DNA of 64,000 nt from Terrisporobacter glycolicus ATCC 14880 = DSM 1288 (GCF_036812735.1 NZ_CP117523.1:620001-684000), one strand, 5' to 3'; shown: positions 54,991 through 63,859, numbered from the stretch's first letter. Notes: generated from the letters alone by a model not told the origin. A program made the numbers and translations.

Positions 54991-55134
54991 TAATTAGGCT
55001 GACCCTAAAGTTTCATCTGAAGGGGAAGGTAATCATAATATAAAATTAGTCTGATTACTAAGACAAATCTTAAGTAAAAAGACAGTTATATATTAAGTCT
55101 ATGATGACCTTCGCATTGGGCGAAGGCTTTTTGT
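54991..55134 (+). ncRNA. Structured leader of hydG: candidate riboswitch/attenuator
   Basis: Between the previous terminator and hydG lies a 145-nt segment ending in an intrinsic terminator. gaaggtaatcat (55025-55036) can pair with atgatgaccttc (55101-55112) at 11 of 12 positions, and this pairing would take up the 5' arm of the terminator hairpin. That is a terminator/antiterminator arrangement. Strings ctgaagggg and gtaaaaagacag loosely recall the glycine aptamer core, but P1 and other invariant bases do not match well, so the class is unassigned. Confidence 0.55.
55105..55134 (+). terminator. Leader terminator before hydG
   Basis: Stem ccttcgc (55108-55114) / gcgaagg (55120-55126), loop attgg, then cttttttg. 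It lies 60 bp before the hydG start with no gene of its own to end, so it is regulatory. Confidence 0.85.
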
Positions 55135-55193
55135 GCTTAATAATATATGTCTTCTAATTTGTCAGCGAAAACATTTTTAGGAGGAGAAATAGT

Positions 55194-56624
55194 ATGGTTT
55201 ATGATCCAAAATCAAGAAAGGCAGAAGAATTTATCAATCATGAAGAGATTTTACAAAGTTTAGAGTATGCAAAATCTAATAAAGGAAATAAAGAATTAAT
55301 TGAAGGAATATTAGATAAAGCTAATAGAGCAAAAGGATTAACTCATAGAGAAGCTGCAGTTTTGCTTGAATGTGAAGATGAAGAATTAATTGAAAGAATA
55401 TTTAAAATGGCAGAAGATATTAAAAAAAGATTTTATGGAAATCGTATTGTAATGTTTGCGCCATTATATTTATCAAATTATTGTGTAAATGGATGTGTAT
55501 ACTGCCCTTATCATTTAAAAAACAAGAAAATAGCTAGAAAAAAACTAACTCAAGAAGAAATAAAGAGAGAAGTAATAGCGCTTCAGGATTTAGGTCACAA
55601 AAGACTTGCTTTAGAAGCAGGAGAAGATCCAAAAAATAATCCAATAGAGTATATATTAGAATCTATAGATACTATTTATAGTATAAAACATAAAAATGGA
55701 GCAATTCGCAGAGTAAATGTAAATATAGCTGCTACAACTATAGAAAACTATAAAAAATTGAAAGATGCAGGTATAGGTACATATATACTATTCCAAGAAA
55801 CTTATAATAAAGAATCTTATGAAATGCTTCATCCGACAGGTCCAAAACATGACTATAATTATCATACAGAAGCTCATGATAGAGCTATGGAAGCTGGAAT
55901 AGACGATGTAGGTTTAGGTGTACTGTATGGTCTTAGCACTTATAAATATGAATTAGTAGGAATATTAATGCATGCTGAACATTTAGAAGCTGCATTTGGA
56001 GTAGGACCACATACAATAAGTGTGCCAAGACTTCGTCCAGCTGATGATATAGATGTATCTGAATTCCCAGAAGCTTTATCAGATGAAATATTCCAAAAGA
56101 TAGTGGCAATAATTCGTTTAGCAGTACCTTATACAGGAATGATAGTTTCAACAAGAGAATCTCAAAAAACTAGAGAAAAAGTATTACATTTAGGAGTGTC
56201 ACAAATAAGTGGTGCATCATCAACAAGTGTAGGAGGATATGCAGATAGGGCAGAAGGAGTAAAAGAAGAAATTACAAGTGCTCAATTTGACGTGGATGAT
56301 GATAGAACTTTAGATGAAGTTGTAAACTGGTTACTAGATATGAACTATATACCAAGTTTCTGCACTGCCTGTTATAGAGAGGGAAGAACAGGAGATCGAT
56401 TTATGGCACTATGTAAAAATGGTCAAATAGCGAATTGTTGTCAACCAAATGCTATTATGACTTTAAAAGAGTACTTAGAAGATTATGCATCAGAATCAAC
56501 AAAAGAGTCTGGTGAAAATTTAATAAAAAAAGAAGTTAAAAAAATACCTAAAGATAAAGTTAGAGAAATAGTAGAAGAGAGATTAATAAAAATTGCAAAT
56601 GGAGAAAGAGATTTTAGATTTTAA
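55194..56624 (+). CDS. hydG: [FeFe]-hydrogenase maturase HydG
   Basis: Radical-SAM tyrosine lyase making the CO and CN ligands of the H-cluster. 476 residues: radical-SAM cluster Cys97, Cys101 and Cys104 (CVNGCVYC), LALEAGEDP, LFQETYNKESYEMLHPTG, and the C-terminal auxiliary-cluster cysteines in FCTACYREGRTGDRFM (about 390/393) and NCCQPNAI (about 415/416). The C-terminal motif separates it from ThiH. No hydE, hydF or hydrogenase gene lies nearby. Ribosome site aggagg before the ATG; expression probably depends on the upstream leader. Confidence 0.96.
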   Translation: MVYDPKSRKAEEFINHEEILQSLEYAKSNKGNKELIEGILDKANRAKGLTHREAAVLLECEDEELIERIFKMAEDIKKRFYGNRIVMFAPLYLSNYCVNGCVYCPYHLKNKKIARKKLTQEEIKREVIALQDLGHKRLALEAGEDPKNNPIEYILESIDTIYSIKHKNGAIRRVNVNIAATTIENYKKLKDAGIGTYILFQETYNKESYEMLHPTGPKHDYNYHTEAHDRAMEAGIDDVGLGVLYGLSTYKYELVGILMHAEHLEAAFGVGPHTISVPRLRPADDIDVSEFPEALSDEIFQKIVAIIRLAVPYTGMIVSTRESQKTREKVLHLGVSQISGASSTSVGGYADRAEGVKEEITSAQFDVDDDRTLDEVVNWLLDMNYIPSFCTACYREGRTGDRFMALCKNGQIANCCQPNAIMTLKEYLEDYASESTKESGENLIKKEVKKIPKDKVREIVEERLIKIANGERDFRF

Positions 56625-56647
56625 TTTATAAATTAAGTGTATATATT

Positions 56648-56677
56648 AAAGAAGACAAATAAATTGTCTTCTTTTTA
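56648..56677 (+). terminator. Terminator after hydG
   Basis: Stem aagaagacaa / ttgtcttctt, 5-nt loop, then tttttatt. Confidence 0.85.
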
Positions 56678-56758
56678 TTATGAAAAAATTTAAAAGGATA
56701 ATTATTTAATCTTATGAATATTATTTTGTAATAAACCTATGATAGGAGGTGAAATAAT

Positions 56759-57370
56759 TTGAAGTTAATTTGTTATAACATACATATAGGTACGGATGAA
56801 TTTAGAAGAATGACATTATTTCAACTTATAGGATATTTAAAATCTTTAGATTGTGATGTTATTTGTCTTCAAGAAGTTTTATATTATCAATTTAAGCTTA
56901 TGAAAATATTATTAAAGATGGATGGCGTATTTGGATTGCATGTAAATAATAGAAAAATGAAATTTGGTATATGTATATTAAGTAAAAATAAAATAAATTA
57001 TAGTTCACATGTATTGCTAAGTAGTAAAAAAGAGCAAAGGGGGCTATTGAGTATAGATATGGATGATAAAATTATTATAAATACACACTTAGGATTGGAC
57101 ATGGAAGAAAGACAGACACAAATAAGTGAAATTTTGGATTTTGCTAAAAATCAGAATAAAAATATTGTGATTTGTGGTGATTTTAATGAAAGAAATATTA
57201 ATTTAAGCTCTTATAAGGATGTAGCTAAATATTTATGTAAGGATTTTTATCCAACTTTTAAAACTTCAAGGATAGATTATGTGTTTGTAAGCTCAATAAT
57301 TGATATAAAATCATATGAAGTCGACCAAGTATTCTATTCAGATCATTTTCCAATTATTGTGAAAATTTAA
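56759..57370 (+). CDS. Endonuclease/exonuclease/phosphatase-family protein
   Basis: 203 residues of the EEP (DNase I/sphingomyelinase-like) fold: KLICYNIHIG at the start, Mg-binding Glu in DVICLQEV, ICGDFNERN with catalytic Asp/Asn, RIDYVFVS, and catalytic His in SDHFPIIV. All core residues are present. No signal peptide, so intracellular; substrate (nucleic acid or phosphoester) unknown. TTG start at 56759, 7 bp after aggaggtg. Confidence 0.88.
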   Translation: MKLICYNIHIGTDEFRRMTLFQLIGYLKSLDCDVICLQEVLYYQFKLMKILLKMDGVFGLHVNNRKMKFGICILSKNKINYSSHVLLSSKKEQRGLLSIDMDDKIIINTHLGLDMEERQTQISEILDFAKNQNKNIVICGDFNERNINLSSYKDVAKYLCKDFYPTFKTSRIDYVFVSSIIDIKSYEVDQVFYSDHFPIIVKI

Positions 57371-57454
57371 AAGAAAGTAAATTGTGAATATTTAGAAATA
57401 TAGAAAAAATTACCACATATATTTCATATTACTTTATAAAGGAGAGGTTATTTA

Positions 57455-57778
57455 ATGAGTAGTGATGGAAATTTGCTTCAAATTATATTCGATGGAATTT
57501 GGGGTACTGGAGAAATTATTGTAAGGGCGTTTAGAAAAAAAGAAGAAAAAAGGGAACTATTGGATATATTTTTTAACAAAGTAGGCCTTTGTAATAAAGA
57601 TCAAGAATATCCCATTGTAGTAGAAACTATTTTAAATAAGGAAGAAAACGTTTACAAAGTATTGTGTCCTATAGGCCTTGGAAAATCAGACTTTGAAAAA
57701 TATTCTGATGCATTAGAAGTATATTTAGGAAAAAAAGTAGAGGTAAAATCAGCTAAAGGATTTATATATATTAAATAA
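57455..57778 (+). CDS. Small protein resembling the N-terminal domain of FtsK-like conjugation translocases
   Basis: 107 residues. The second half (YKVLCPIGLGKSDFEKYSDALE followed by YLGKKVEVKSAKGFIYI, split here) resembles the region before the motor in FtsK/SpoIIIE-like proteins of clostridial integrative elements; the ATPase part is absent and a terminator follows 40 bp downstream. It may be a stand-alone relative or a relic of a mobile element. Good ribosome site (aggagagg), no frameshift visible, so it may well be expressed. Confidence 0.6.
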   Translation: MSSDGNLLQIIFDGIWGTGEIIVRAFRKKEEKRELLDIFFNKVGLCNKDQEYPIVVETILNKEENVYKVLCPIGLGKSDFEKYSDALEVYLGKKVEVKSAKGFIYIK

Positions 57779-57820
57779 TTATGAATGTCAAAGTTATTAT
57801 GTTATAATAAAAATATGTTA

Positions 57821-57857
57821 AAAAAAAGATTTGGAGGTTTTACCAAGTCTTTTTTTG
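57821..57857 (+). terminator. Terminator after the small FtsK-like gene
   Basis: Stem aaaaaagatttgg / ccaagtctttttt (one G-U) with eight-base loop and T run. Confidence 0.85.
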
Positions 57858-57913
57858 TTGAAAAAATCAAAAAAAGAATATAAAAATAATTTTGAATATA
57901 AATATTAGTTTAA

Positions 57914-57928
57914 ATTTTCTGAAAATTA
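57914..57928. promoter_or_regulatory. CodY box 1 upstream of brnQ
   Basis: aattttctgaaaatt matches the CodY consensus AATTTTCWGAAAATT at all 15 positions, 88 bp before the -35 element. Confidence 0.85.
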
Positions 57929-57977
57929 CCTTGTTTTCAGAATAAATATTCAACTTTAATATGTGCTTTATAATTTG

Positions 57978-57992
57978 AATATACAGAAAATT
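57978..57992. promoter_or_regulatory. CodY box 2 upstream of brnQ
   Basis: aatatacagaaaatt matches the CodY consensus at 13 of 15 positions, 9 bp before the -35 element and 64 bp from box 1. Confidence 0.65.
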
Positions 57993-58001
57993 ATAATTTT
58001 A

Positions 58002-58031
58002 TTGACTATTCAAATAGATGTCGTATATAAT
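58002..58031 (+). promoter_or_regulatory. brnQ promoter
   Basis: TTGACT (58002-58007), 18-bp spacer, TATAAT (58026-58031), 43 bp before the brnQ start codon. Confidence 0.75.
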
Positions 58032-58073
58032 ACATGTATGAAACGAAATACGGATTTAAATTAGGAGGTCACA

Positions 58074-59375
58074 ATGAATAAAAGGAATAAAGATATTATA
58101 ATAACAGGTTTTGCATTGTTCGCAATGTTTTTCGGAGCAGGTAACTTAATTTTCCCACCATTTTTAGGACTTATATCAGGAAGTAGTTGGTTAACTGGTT
58201 TTACAGGATTTATATTAGCAGACGTAGGTTTATCTCTTTTAGCTATACTTGCAATAGCAAAATGTGATGGAGATGTAGGTAAAATCTTTTCTAGGGCAGG
58301 CAATAAAATAGCACTAGTGTTAGCATGTTCAATAATGATTTGTATAGGACCACTTCTTGCTATACCAAGAACAGCAGCTACAACATTTGAAATGGGGGTT
58401 CAACCAATATTTAGTGGTTTCAGTTCAATAATATTCTCAATAATATTCTTCGGCGTGACATTATTATTAACAATAAGACCATCAAAAGTTGTTGATATAA
58501 TCGGATCATATTTAACACCAGCACTTTTGATTGCCTTACTAGCATTAATAGGTATGGGAGTATTTAATCCTTTAGGAAGTATAGAGCCAGCAACTATAGA
58601 TGGTGTATTCTCTGAAGGTATATTCCAAGGTTATCAAACATTAGATGCTTTAGGAGCAGTATCTTTATCAGCTGTAATATTTACGACTATAGCTAATAAG
58701 GGATATACAAAAAAAGAAGAAAAAATAAATATAACATTTAAAGCAGGATTAATAGCGGCAGCAGGATTATTCTTAGTTTATGGTGGACTTACTTACCTTG
58801 GTGCTACAGTATCAACTATGTTTGATTCAAATGTATCACAAGCTGGATTAATAGTTTCTATAACAGAGATGTTATTAGGATTCCCAGGAAAAGTTATATT
58901 AGGAATAATAGTAACTCTTGCTTGTTTAACAACAGCAATAGGATTAACATCTGCAACTGGGCAATATTTCTCAAAGCTTTCAAATAATAAAATAAAATAT
59001 GAAACAATAGTAATTGTAGTATGTCTATTTAGTTTAGTAGTTTCTAACTTTGGAGTTGATACAATAATCCAATTCTCAGCTCCAATATTAACAGTGATTT
59101 ACCCACCAACAATAGTGTTAGTAGTACTTACTTTATTAGGACAACATATTAAAAATGATAATATATTTAAATTTGCAACATATACAGCATTAGCAATGGG
59201 AATATTAAATATACTAGGTAACTTTGGTATAAAAGTTCCAGTGATAAATAGTTTACCATTACATTCATTAGGATTTAACTGGGTAGTACCAGTATTAGTT
59301 GCATCTACAATTGGATTCTTTATTAAATCAAATAGCTCTAACGCTAAATCTGATTCACAAGATGTTACTGCATAG
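58074..59375 (+). CDS. brnQ: Branched-chain amino acid transporter (LIVCS family)
   Basis: Cation-coupled uptake of Leu, Ile and Val. 433 residues, about 12 helices; N-terminal GFALFAMFFGAGNLIFPPFLG and LLAIPRTAATTFEMG are the LIVCS signatures. Strong site ttaggaggtc before the ATG. Two CodY boxes upstream indicate repression when branched-chain amino acids and GTP are plentiful, as known for brnQ in other Firmicutes. Confidence 0.96.
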   Translation: MNKRNKDIIITGFALFAMFFGAGNLIFPPFLGLISGSSWLTGFTGFILADVGLSLLAILAIAKCDGDVGKIFSRAGNKIALVLACSIMICIGPLLAIPRTAATTFEMGVQPIFSGFSSIIFSIIFFGVTLLLTIRPSKVVDIIGSYLTPALLIALLALIGMGVFNPLGSIEPATIDGVFSEGIFQGYQTLDALGAVSLSAVIFTTIANKGYTKKEEKINITFKAGLIAAAGLFLVYGGLTYLGATVSTMFDSNVSQAGLIVSITEMLLGFPGKVILGIIVTLACLTTAIGLTSATGQYFSKLSNNKIKYETIVIVVCLFSLVVSNFGVDTIIQFSAPILTVIYPPTIVLVVLTLLGQHIKNDNIFKFATYTALAMGILNILGNFGIKVPVINSLPLHSLGFNWVVPVLVASTIGFFIKSNSSNAKSDSQDVTA

Positions 59376-59388
59376 AATTTTAAATAAA

Positions 59389-59425
59389 ATAAAAAGTCCC
59401 TTATAATAATAAGGGGCTTTTTTAA
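59389..59425 (+). terminator. Terminator after brnQ
   Basis: Stem aaaaagtccctta / taaggggcttttt (one G-U) with a 6-nt loop and T run. Confidence 0.85.
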
Positions 59426-59604
59426 TACTTATAATAACTCTTTGAATAAATTAATTTTTCATAATAATACCACTTTGTATAGATAAATCATATAATTAAA
59501 TTGTATGGCTTATTAAAGAAATTATAATAAATTTAAAAATAGCCTAGTATATAGTAATTTAATTGTTTACATAAGTAAAAATTATTTTAAGAGGAGGAGA
59601 TTCT

Positions 59605-60114
59605 TTGCAAAAAATAATCAGGTGCAGTAAATTAAAGATTTCACCAGGCTCAAAGGAAATAATATATTCATCTTTATTAATGCTTATGCCCATGATATTT
59701 TTTCGTAGTAATACTATAGATATTATTATACTTTACTGTATTGCTATGTTTATATCAATCATATTTATAAGTGATATTTTTAGTTTAAGCAAGAAGGTAA
59801 AGATAGAAATGGACGTGGATAAGTTATTAGATGCTTATAAAAGAAGCGAATATTGGTCAGATAAAAAATATGAGGGAAAATACATAAAGCTAAAGGGTGT
59901 AATATCGCATATTGAGCTTGATGAAAAAAATAATATTTTAAGAATAAAGTTGAAAGGTAATGATATATATAAACTAGAGGCTACGGCATATGATATCACT
60001 CCAAAATGTATTGAATATATACAAAATCTATATGAAGGAAAACATATCACTATTTATGGAAATTTTGATAGAGAAGAAAATAAATTTATTATATATATGA
60101 AATATTTTAAATAA
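59605..60114 (+). CDS. Membrane-anchored OB-fold (tRNA_anti-like) protein
   Basis: 169 residues: two membrane helices (about 20-35 and 40-60) and a C-terminal ~90-residue domain with an OB-fold pattern (YEGKYIKLKGVISHIELDEK at the first strands, YEGKHITIYGNFD later), similar to the tRNA_anti-like family. Function unknown. TTG start at 59605, 5 bp after aggaggaga. Monocistronic. Confidence 0.65.
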   Translation: MQKIIRCSKLKISPGSKEIIYSSLLMLMPMIFFRSNTIDIIILYCIAMFISIIFISDIFSLSKKVKIEMDVDKLLDAYKRSEYWSDKKYEGKYIKLKGVISHIELDEKNNILRIKLKGNDIYKLEATAYDITPKCIEYIQNLYEGKHITIYGNFDREENKFIIYMKYFK

Positions 60115-60156
60115 TGTTTAAAACTTGTTAAGGTAAATATTATTGCGCAGTAATTG

Positions 60157-60192
60157 AAATGCACCTCTTAGAACTGAGGTGCATTTTTTATT
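60157..60192 (+). terminator. Terminator after the OB-fold gene
   Basis: Stem aatgcacctc / gaggtgcatt extended by tta/tga, then tttttatt. Confidence 0.85.
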
Positions 60193-60372
60193 ATGGTATC
60201 ACGAATATAGATATATTGAATGAATCTACAAACTTGCTAGTAATAGACAGCTTTATAAATTCATAAATATTAATAGAACATAAAAAATAATATTAACACT
60301 TATGAAAACGAGTTTTAAATTTTATTGGTGATAATCTAAAAAATTAGCAAATAAGGAGGTTAAAATTTTATT

Positions 60373-61515
60373 TTGTTAGTTCTTATAAAAAAAGAAGTTA
60401 AGCAGTTTTTTAAACATAAGATTAATATAATTATGATGTTTATATTTCCAATTATACTTATTTTTATAATGGGGAAATCACTTAATGGACCTGTAAGCAT
60501 GGATAAAAACATATTTAATAATAAAATTATATATTATAGAGTTAATACTCCAATTGAAAATGAAGTTGACTTGCAACGTTTTTATGATTTTATGATTCAT
60601 TTTGAAAAAAACACAAATGTTAATTTTATAGAAAATAATAATTATAAAAAAGCTACAAATGATGTAAACAATAATAAAGCAATTTGTTTCATGGATATTT
60701 ATGATAATGATATTAATTATTTTAGGAATAAAAAAATAGAGAGTACAGAAAGTATAATATTTAGAAATTTGTACGAGCAATATATGAAAAAATATACTTT
60801 TTTACAATCAATTTATAAATCAAATACTGAAAAAATAAAAGATGTTTTAGATTATGATATTAAAATATGGTTAAAAGATGAAAGTATAGATCAAAAGCAA
60901 GTAAATGCATTTGCATACTATACCTTTGCAGAACTTATCTTAATTATTTTATATATATCCAACCTTACGTCTGTATCAATGTATAAGGGTGAATATTTAC
61001 ATACAATAACAAAAATTGAACGTCATAAGAAAAAGAAAATAAATATATTATTGTCTAAGATAGTTTTTGGAATAGTTATAGGTATTTTACAAATAATCAT
61101 AGTTTACATTACTAGCACTAAATTTTTTGACGTAAGTTGGGGAGAAAATTTATTATACATTTTTATGGTATTAATTTCTCTTATAATATTTAGTTCCATA
61201 CTTGGAATATTTATGGCTACTATTTTCTCAAATAAAAAAACATGTTATATGGTAAATAATATATTAATTATAATTATGGGATTTTTAGGCGGTTCTTATG
61301 TACCAATTTGTTTAGTAAAGTCAGAGAGGATTACAAGCTTTCTATCTAAAATTATTCCAAGTTATTGGGCAAATATATCTATACTTAGCTTAAGTTATGA
61401 TATAAAAACAAAATATTATATTTTTTCCATATTTATTTCATTAAGTTTATCATTATTAATGCTAATTCTAGGAAGGTTAATATCAAAACTGAAGGCAGGT
61501 GGAAGTTTTGATTAA
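60373..61515 (+). CDS. ABC-2 type transporter permease (first of pair)
   Basis: 380 residues: one N-terminal helix (about 15-35), a ~140-residue extracytoplasmic domain, then about five helices, the ABC2_membrane_3 layout seen in NatB-type and peptide/drug exporters. TTG start at 60373 inferred; ggagg lies 13 bp before it, rather far. The second permease follows with overlap. No ATP-binding subunit gene is adjacent on either side, which is unusual; the ATPase must be elsewhere or the pair is non-functional. Confidence 0.8.
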   Translation: MLVLIKKEVKQFFKHKINIIMMFIFPIILIFIMGKSLNGPVSMDKNIFNNKIIYYRVNTPIENEVDLQRFYDFMIHFEKNTNVNFIENNNYKKATNDVNNNKAICFMDIYDNDINYFRNKKIESTESIIFRNLYEQYMKKYTFLQSIYKSNTEKIKDVLDYDIKIWLKDESIDQKQVNAFAYYTFAELILIILYISNLTSVSMYKGEYLHTITKIERHKKKKINILLSKIVFGIVIGILQIIIVYITSTKFFDVSWGENLLYIFMVLISLIIFSSILGIFMATIFSNKKTCYMVNNILIIIMGFLGGSYVPICLVKSERITSFLSKIIPSYWANISILSLSYDIKTKYYIFSIFISLSLSLLMLILGRLISKLKAGGSFD

Positions 61516-62617
61516 ATTAATAATAAATACAATGAGAGCCTTGATTAGAGAGAAAAGTTATATAATGGTTGCAATTATTATACCTATATTTATAGCTGTA
61601 TTTTTTAGTTTTGAATTTACAGGAAATCATAAGCTTAAAGTAGGTGTAATAGACAATGATAATTCCTATGGATCTAATGAAATAATAAAAACTATTGATG
61701 ATTTGGAAGGTATTCAAAGTATAAAAATAAAAGAAGATGATTCTGAAATTTTACTAATAACACAGCAAATTCAAATGGTTGTTATTATAAATGATAATTT
61801 TCAAAATAAATTGCTAAACTCAAAAGATAATGAAATAAAAATTAAAACTATAAATGAAAACGATGTAAAATTAGTTGCTCAATCTATGATAGATATGAAA
61901 TGTGAAGACTTGTCTATGATTGCAAAAATGAGCGAAGGAGATATAAATAAATTTAAGGAAATAAACCAAAATTACGCTGATAAAAACACAATATTAAGTT
62001 TAAACGATGTCAATGAAAAAAGAGGGTATATAGAAAGTTCATTAGGTTTAATTATATTTATAATATTTATTGTAGCTGGAAAAGTATCTAACTTCTTAAT
62101 TGAGGATATAGAAAATAAAGGAAGAATTAAGAAACTCAGTTATGGAATTAGCAAATGGAAATATTATTTATCACTAATAGTTACTTTTTATATAATGTGT
62201 TCCATGTCAACTTTAATATATTATGGTATATTAATAATTTTCAAATTAGACTTTGGAATGGTAAATATAATAGACTTCTTAGTTGTTATGTTGTTACTAA
62301 ATCTTGTTGCGCTAAGTTTTAACTTGTGCATAGTTAGTTTTACTAGAAGAAGACATACATCATCAATGTTAAATGTACTTATAATAGTTCCATGTTGTAT
62401 GTTAAGTGGGGTATTTTGGGATTTTAATATAATGCCTAAAAACTTCCAAGTAATAGGAAGATTTATGCCAACTAGATGGGTATATATTTGTCTAGAAAAT
62501 TTGCAACAAACTAATGATTTAGATAGTATAAATATATACCTAAATGCAATGATTATTTTATCAATAACATTTTTTGTTATAAGTTTTATTAAATTAAAAG
62601 AAAGCAAAGAAGTTTAA
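61508..62617 (+). CDS. ABC-2 type transporter permease (second of pair)
   Basis: About 369 residues with the same layout as its neighbour: N-terminal helix (about 16-35), an extracytoplasmic domain to about residue 170, then five helices ending near residue 365. PTRWVYICLENL near the end matches the conserved loop of this permease class. TTG at 61508 lies 5 bp after aggtgg; GTG at 61499 is an alternative. Overlaps the first permease, so they are translated together as a heterodimer. Confidence 0.8.
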   Translation: MIKLIINTMRALIREKSYIMVAIIIPIFIAVFFSFEFTGNHKLKVGVIDNDNSYGSNEIIKTIDDLEGIQSIKIKEDDSEILLITQQIQMVVIINDNFQNKLLNSKDNEIKIKTINENDVKLVAQSMIDMKCEDLSMIAKMSEGDINKFKEINQNYADKNTILSLNDVNEKRGYIESSLGLIIFIIFIVAGKVSNFLIEDIENKGRIKKLSYGISKWKYYLSLIVTFYIMCSMSTLIYYGILIIFKLDFGMVNIIDFLVVMLLLNLVALSFNLCIVSFTRRRHTSSMLNVLIIVPCCMLSGVFWDFNIMPKNFQVIGRFMPTRWVYICLENLQQTNDLDSINIYLNAMIILSITFFVISFIKLKESKEV

Positions 62618-62634
62618 AATTTTATAAAAAGAAA

Positions 62635-62675
62635 AAGGTTGGACTATGTAGTAGTTCAACCTTGAATTTTTTGCT
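62635..62675. terminator. Bidirectional terminator
   Basis: Stem aaggttggac / gttcaacctt (one G-U) with A-rich and T-rich flanks, between the permeases and the convergent VCBS-like gene. Confidence 0.8.
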
Positions 62676-63384
62676 AACTTTCTTTTTTGTCGGAGTCAAA
62701 GGTAAAGTACAATCCTTTAGTAACTACATTAAATTTATTACTTAAAAAATTACATACAGTTTGAATAATACCTAAAGTATCCGCATTAACTACACCAACA
62801 ATTCTTTGTTGTATAAGTAATTCATAGTAACTATTATCCACGTCTTTTATTGGGAAAAGTGCATTAGGAGCATCGACATAAGCCTCCACGCCAGGAAGTA
62901 CTTTTCCATCTTTATCATAGGCTAACTCCAAATAATCTTTTGGCCTAGTAGCTAGGTTAATAGAATATTTCTTTTCACCGCAACTTACATGAACCTTGTA
63001 ATTATCTTTAAACTTTGCACTACAAGGGTTATTTTTCGAAATATCATCTTGATTAAAAATCTCTTTGATTTTGTTATTTTCAAATTTATATATTACACCA
63101 ATTTCAAATCCACCAGAACCTCCAAAGCTACCTCTTACCATAATTTCATCTTTGCCGTCATTTGTAAAATCTCCACAGAATAACTGTATATCATAACCTG
63201 AATAAGGTAGTTGCATATTAACTGGATATCCAACCTCAGGATTTACAACTAATTCAAGGTTTTGACTATAAGAACTATTTTCATAAGGAAAAATTCCTAC
63301 TAAAATTACTTTATCTTTTGAGTTTTTATCAACTATATTTGCTGACAAACTGTCTACAACAACTTTATTATTAGAATCAGACAT
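62674..63384 (-). CDS. VCBS/FG-GAP-like hypothetical protein
   Basis: 236 residues without signal peptide. FCGDFTNDGKDEIMVRGSFGGSGGFE is an FG-GAP/VCBS-type blade with a DxxxDGxxE calcium loop; the rest is beta-rich. Similar short proteins in clostridia are annotated VCBS repeat-containing; role unknown. ATG at 63384 chosen, after gggggtt; the frame opens at 63396. Stands alone. Confidence 0.65.
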   Translation of the reverse strand: MSDSNNKVVVDSLSANIVDKNSKDKVILVGIFPYENSSYSQNLELVVNPEVGYPVNMQLPYSGYDIQLFCGDFTNDGKDEIMVRGSFGGSGGFEIGVIYKFENNKIKEIFNQDDISKNNPCSAKFKDNYKVHVSCGEKKYSINLATRPKDYLELAYDKDGKVLPGVEAYVDAPNALFPIKDVDNSYYELLIQQRIVGVVNADTLGIIQTVCNFLSNKFNVVTKGLYFTFDSDKKES

Positions 63385-63589
63385 AATAACCCCCATCTAA
63401 ATTAAATTTATATCTTCTTCTAATTTATGAAGAAAAACTATCTTATGTTAATATTATTAATAATATGAGAGCTCAACTTATTAAAAAAATTATGTTATTG
63501 TAAAACTGGGTAATATTAATAAGATCATTGAGTTATAGTAAAAATAAAACTATAATATTACTTAGTTGAGTAGCTAGGAGATGAGTTAA

Positions 63590-63802
63590 TTGAAAAAAGA
63601 TAGAATAAGAATACTATATAAAAATAATTTTGAAAGAATAGTAGAAGAAAGTAATGTTAGAAATTTTAGATCTTTAATAGATTGGATGGAAGATTTTAAT
63701 GAGGGAAGTGTAGTTCCATCATTAGTTTTATTTGGTAGAGACTTGGGGAGTAACTTTTCCATTAACAAAAGTAATGTAAAAATAATTGAATTTATGGATT
63801 AA
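63590..63802 (+). CDS. Small hypothetical protein
   Basis: 70 residues, family not recognised. Basic N terminus (KKDRIRILYK), then a mixed region with WMEDFNEGSVV. TTG start at 63590, 9 bp after aggag. A clear terminator follows directly, which supports it as a real gene. Confidence 0.5.
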   Translation: MKKDRIRILYKNNFERIVEESNVRNFRSLIDWMEDFNEGSVVPSLVLFGRDLGSNFSINKSNVKIIEFMD

Positions 63803-63807
63803 ACAAA

Positions 63808-63845
63808 AAGGAATTGCAAACAGTTTTGCAATTCTTTTTTATTTT
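63808..63845 (+). terminator. Terminator after the small hypothetical gene
   Basis: Stem gaattgcaaa / tttgcaattc, loop cagt, then six T. Confidence 0.9.
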
Positions 63846-63859
63846 TTATAAAAAGAACA

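Noticed and set aside
54991-55134. Plain glycine riboswitch call for the hydG leader
   Set aside because: Only two short strings resemble the aptamer; P1 and conserved core bases are missing or altered, so I left the class open.
60193-60372. Hidden ATPase gene or fragment upstream of the ABC-2 permeases
   Set aside because: The 180-bp gap contains no open frame with Walker or signature motifs on either strand.
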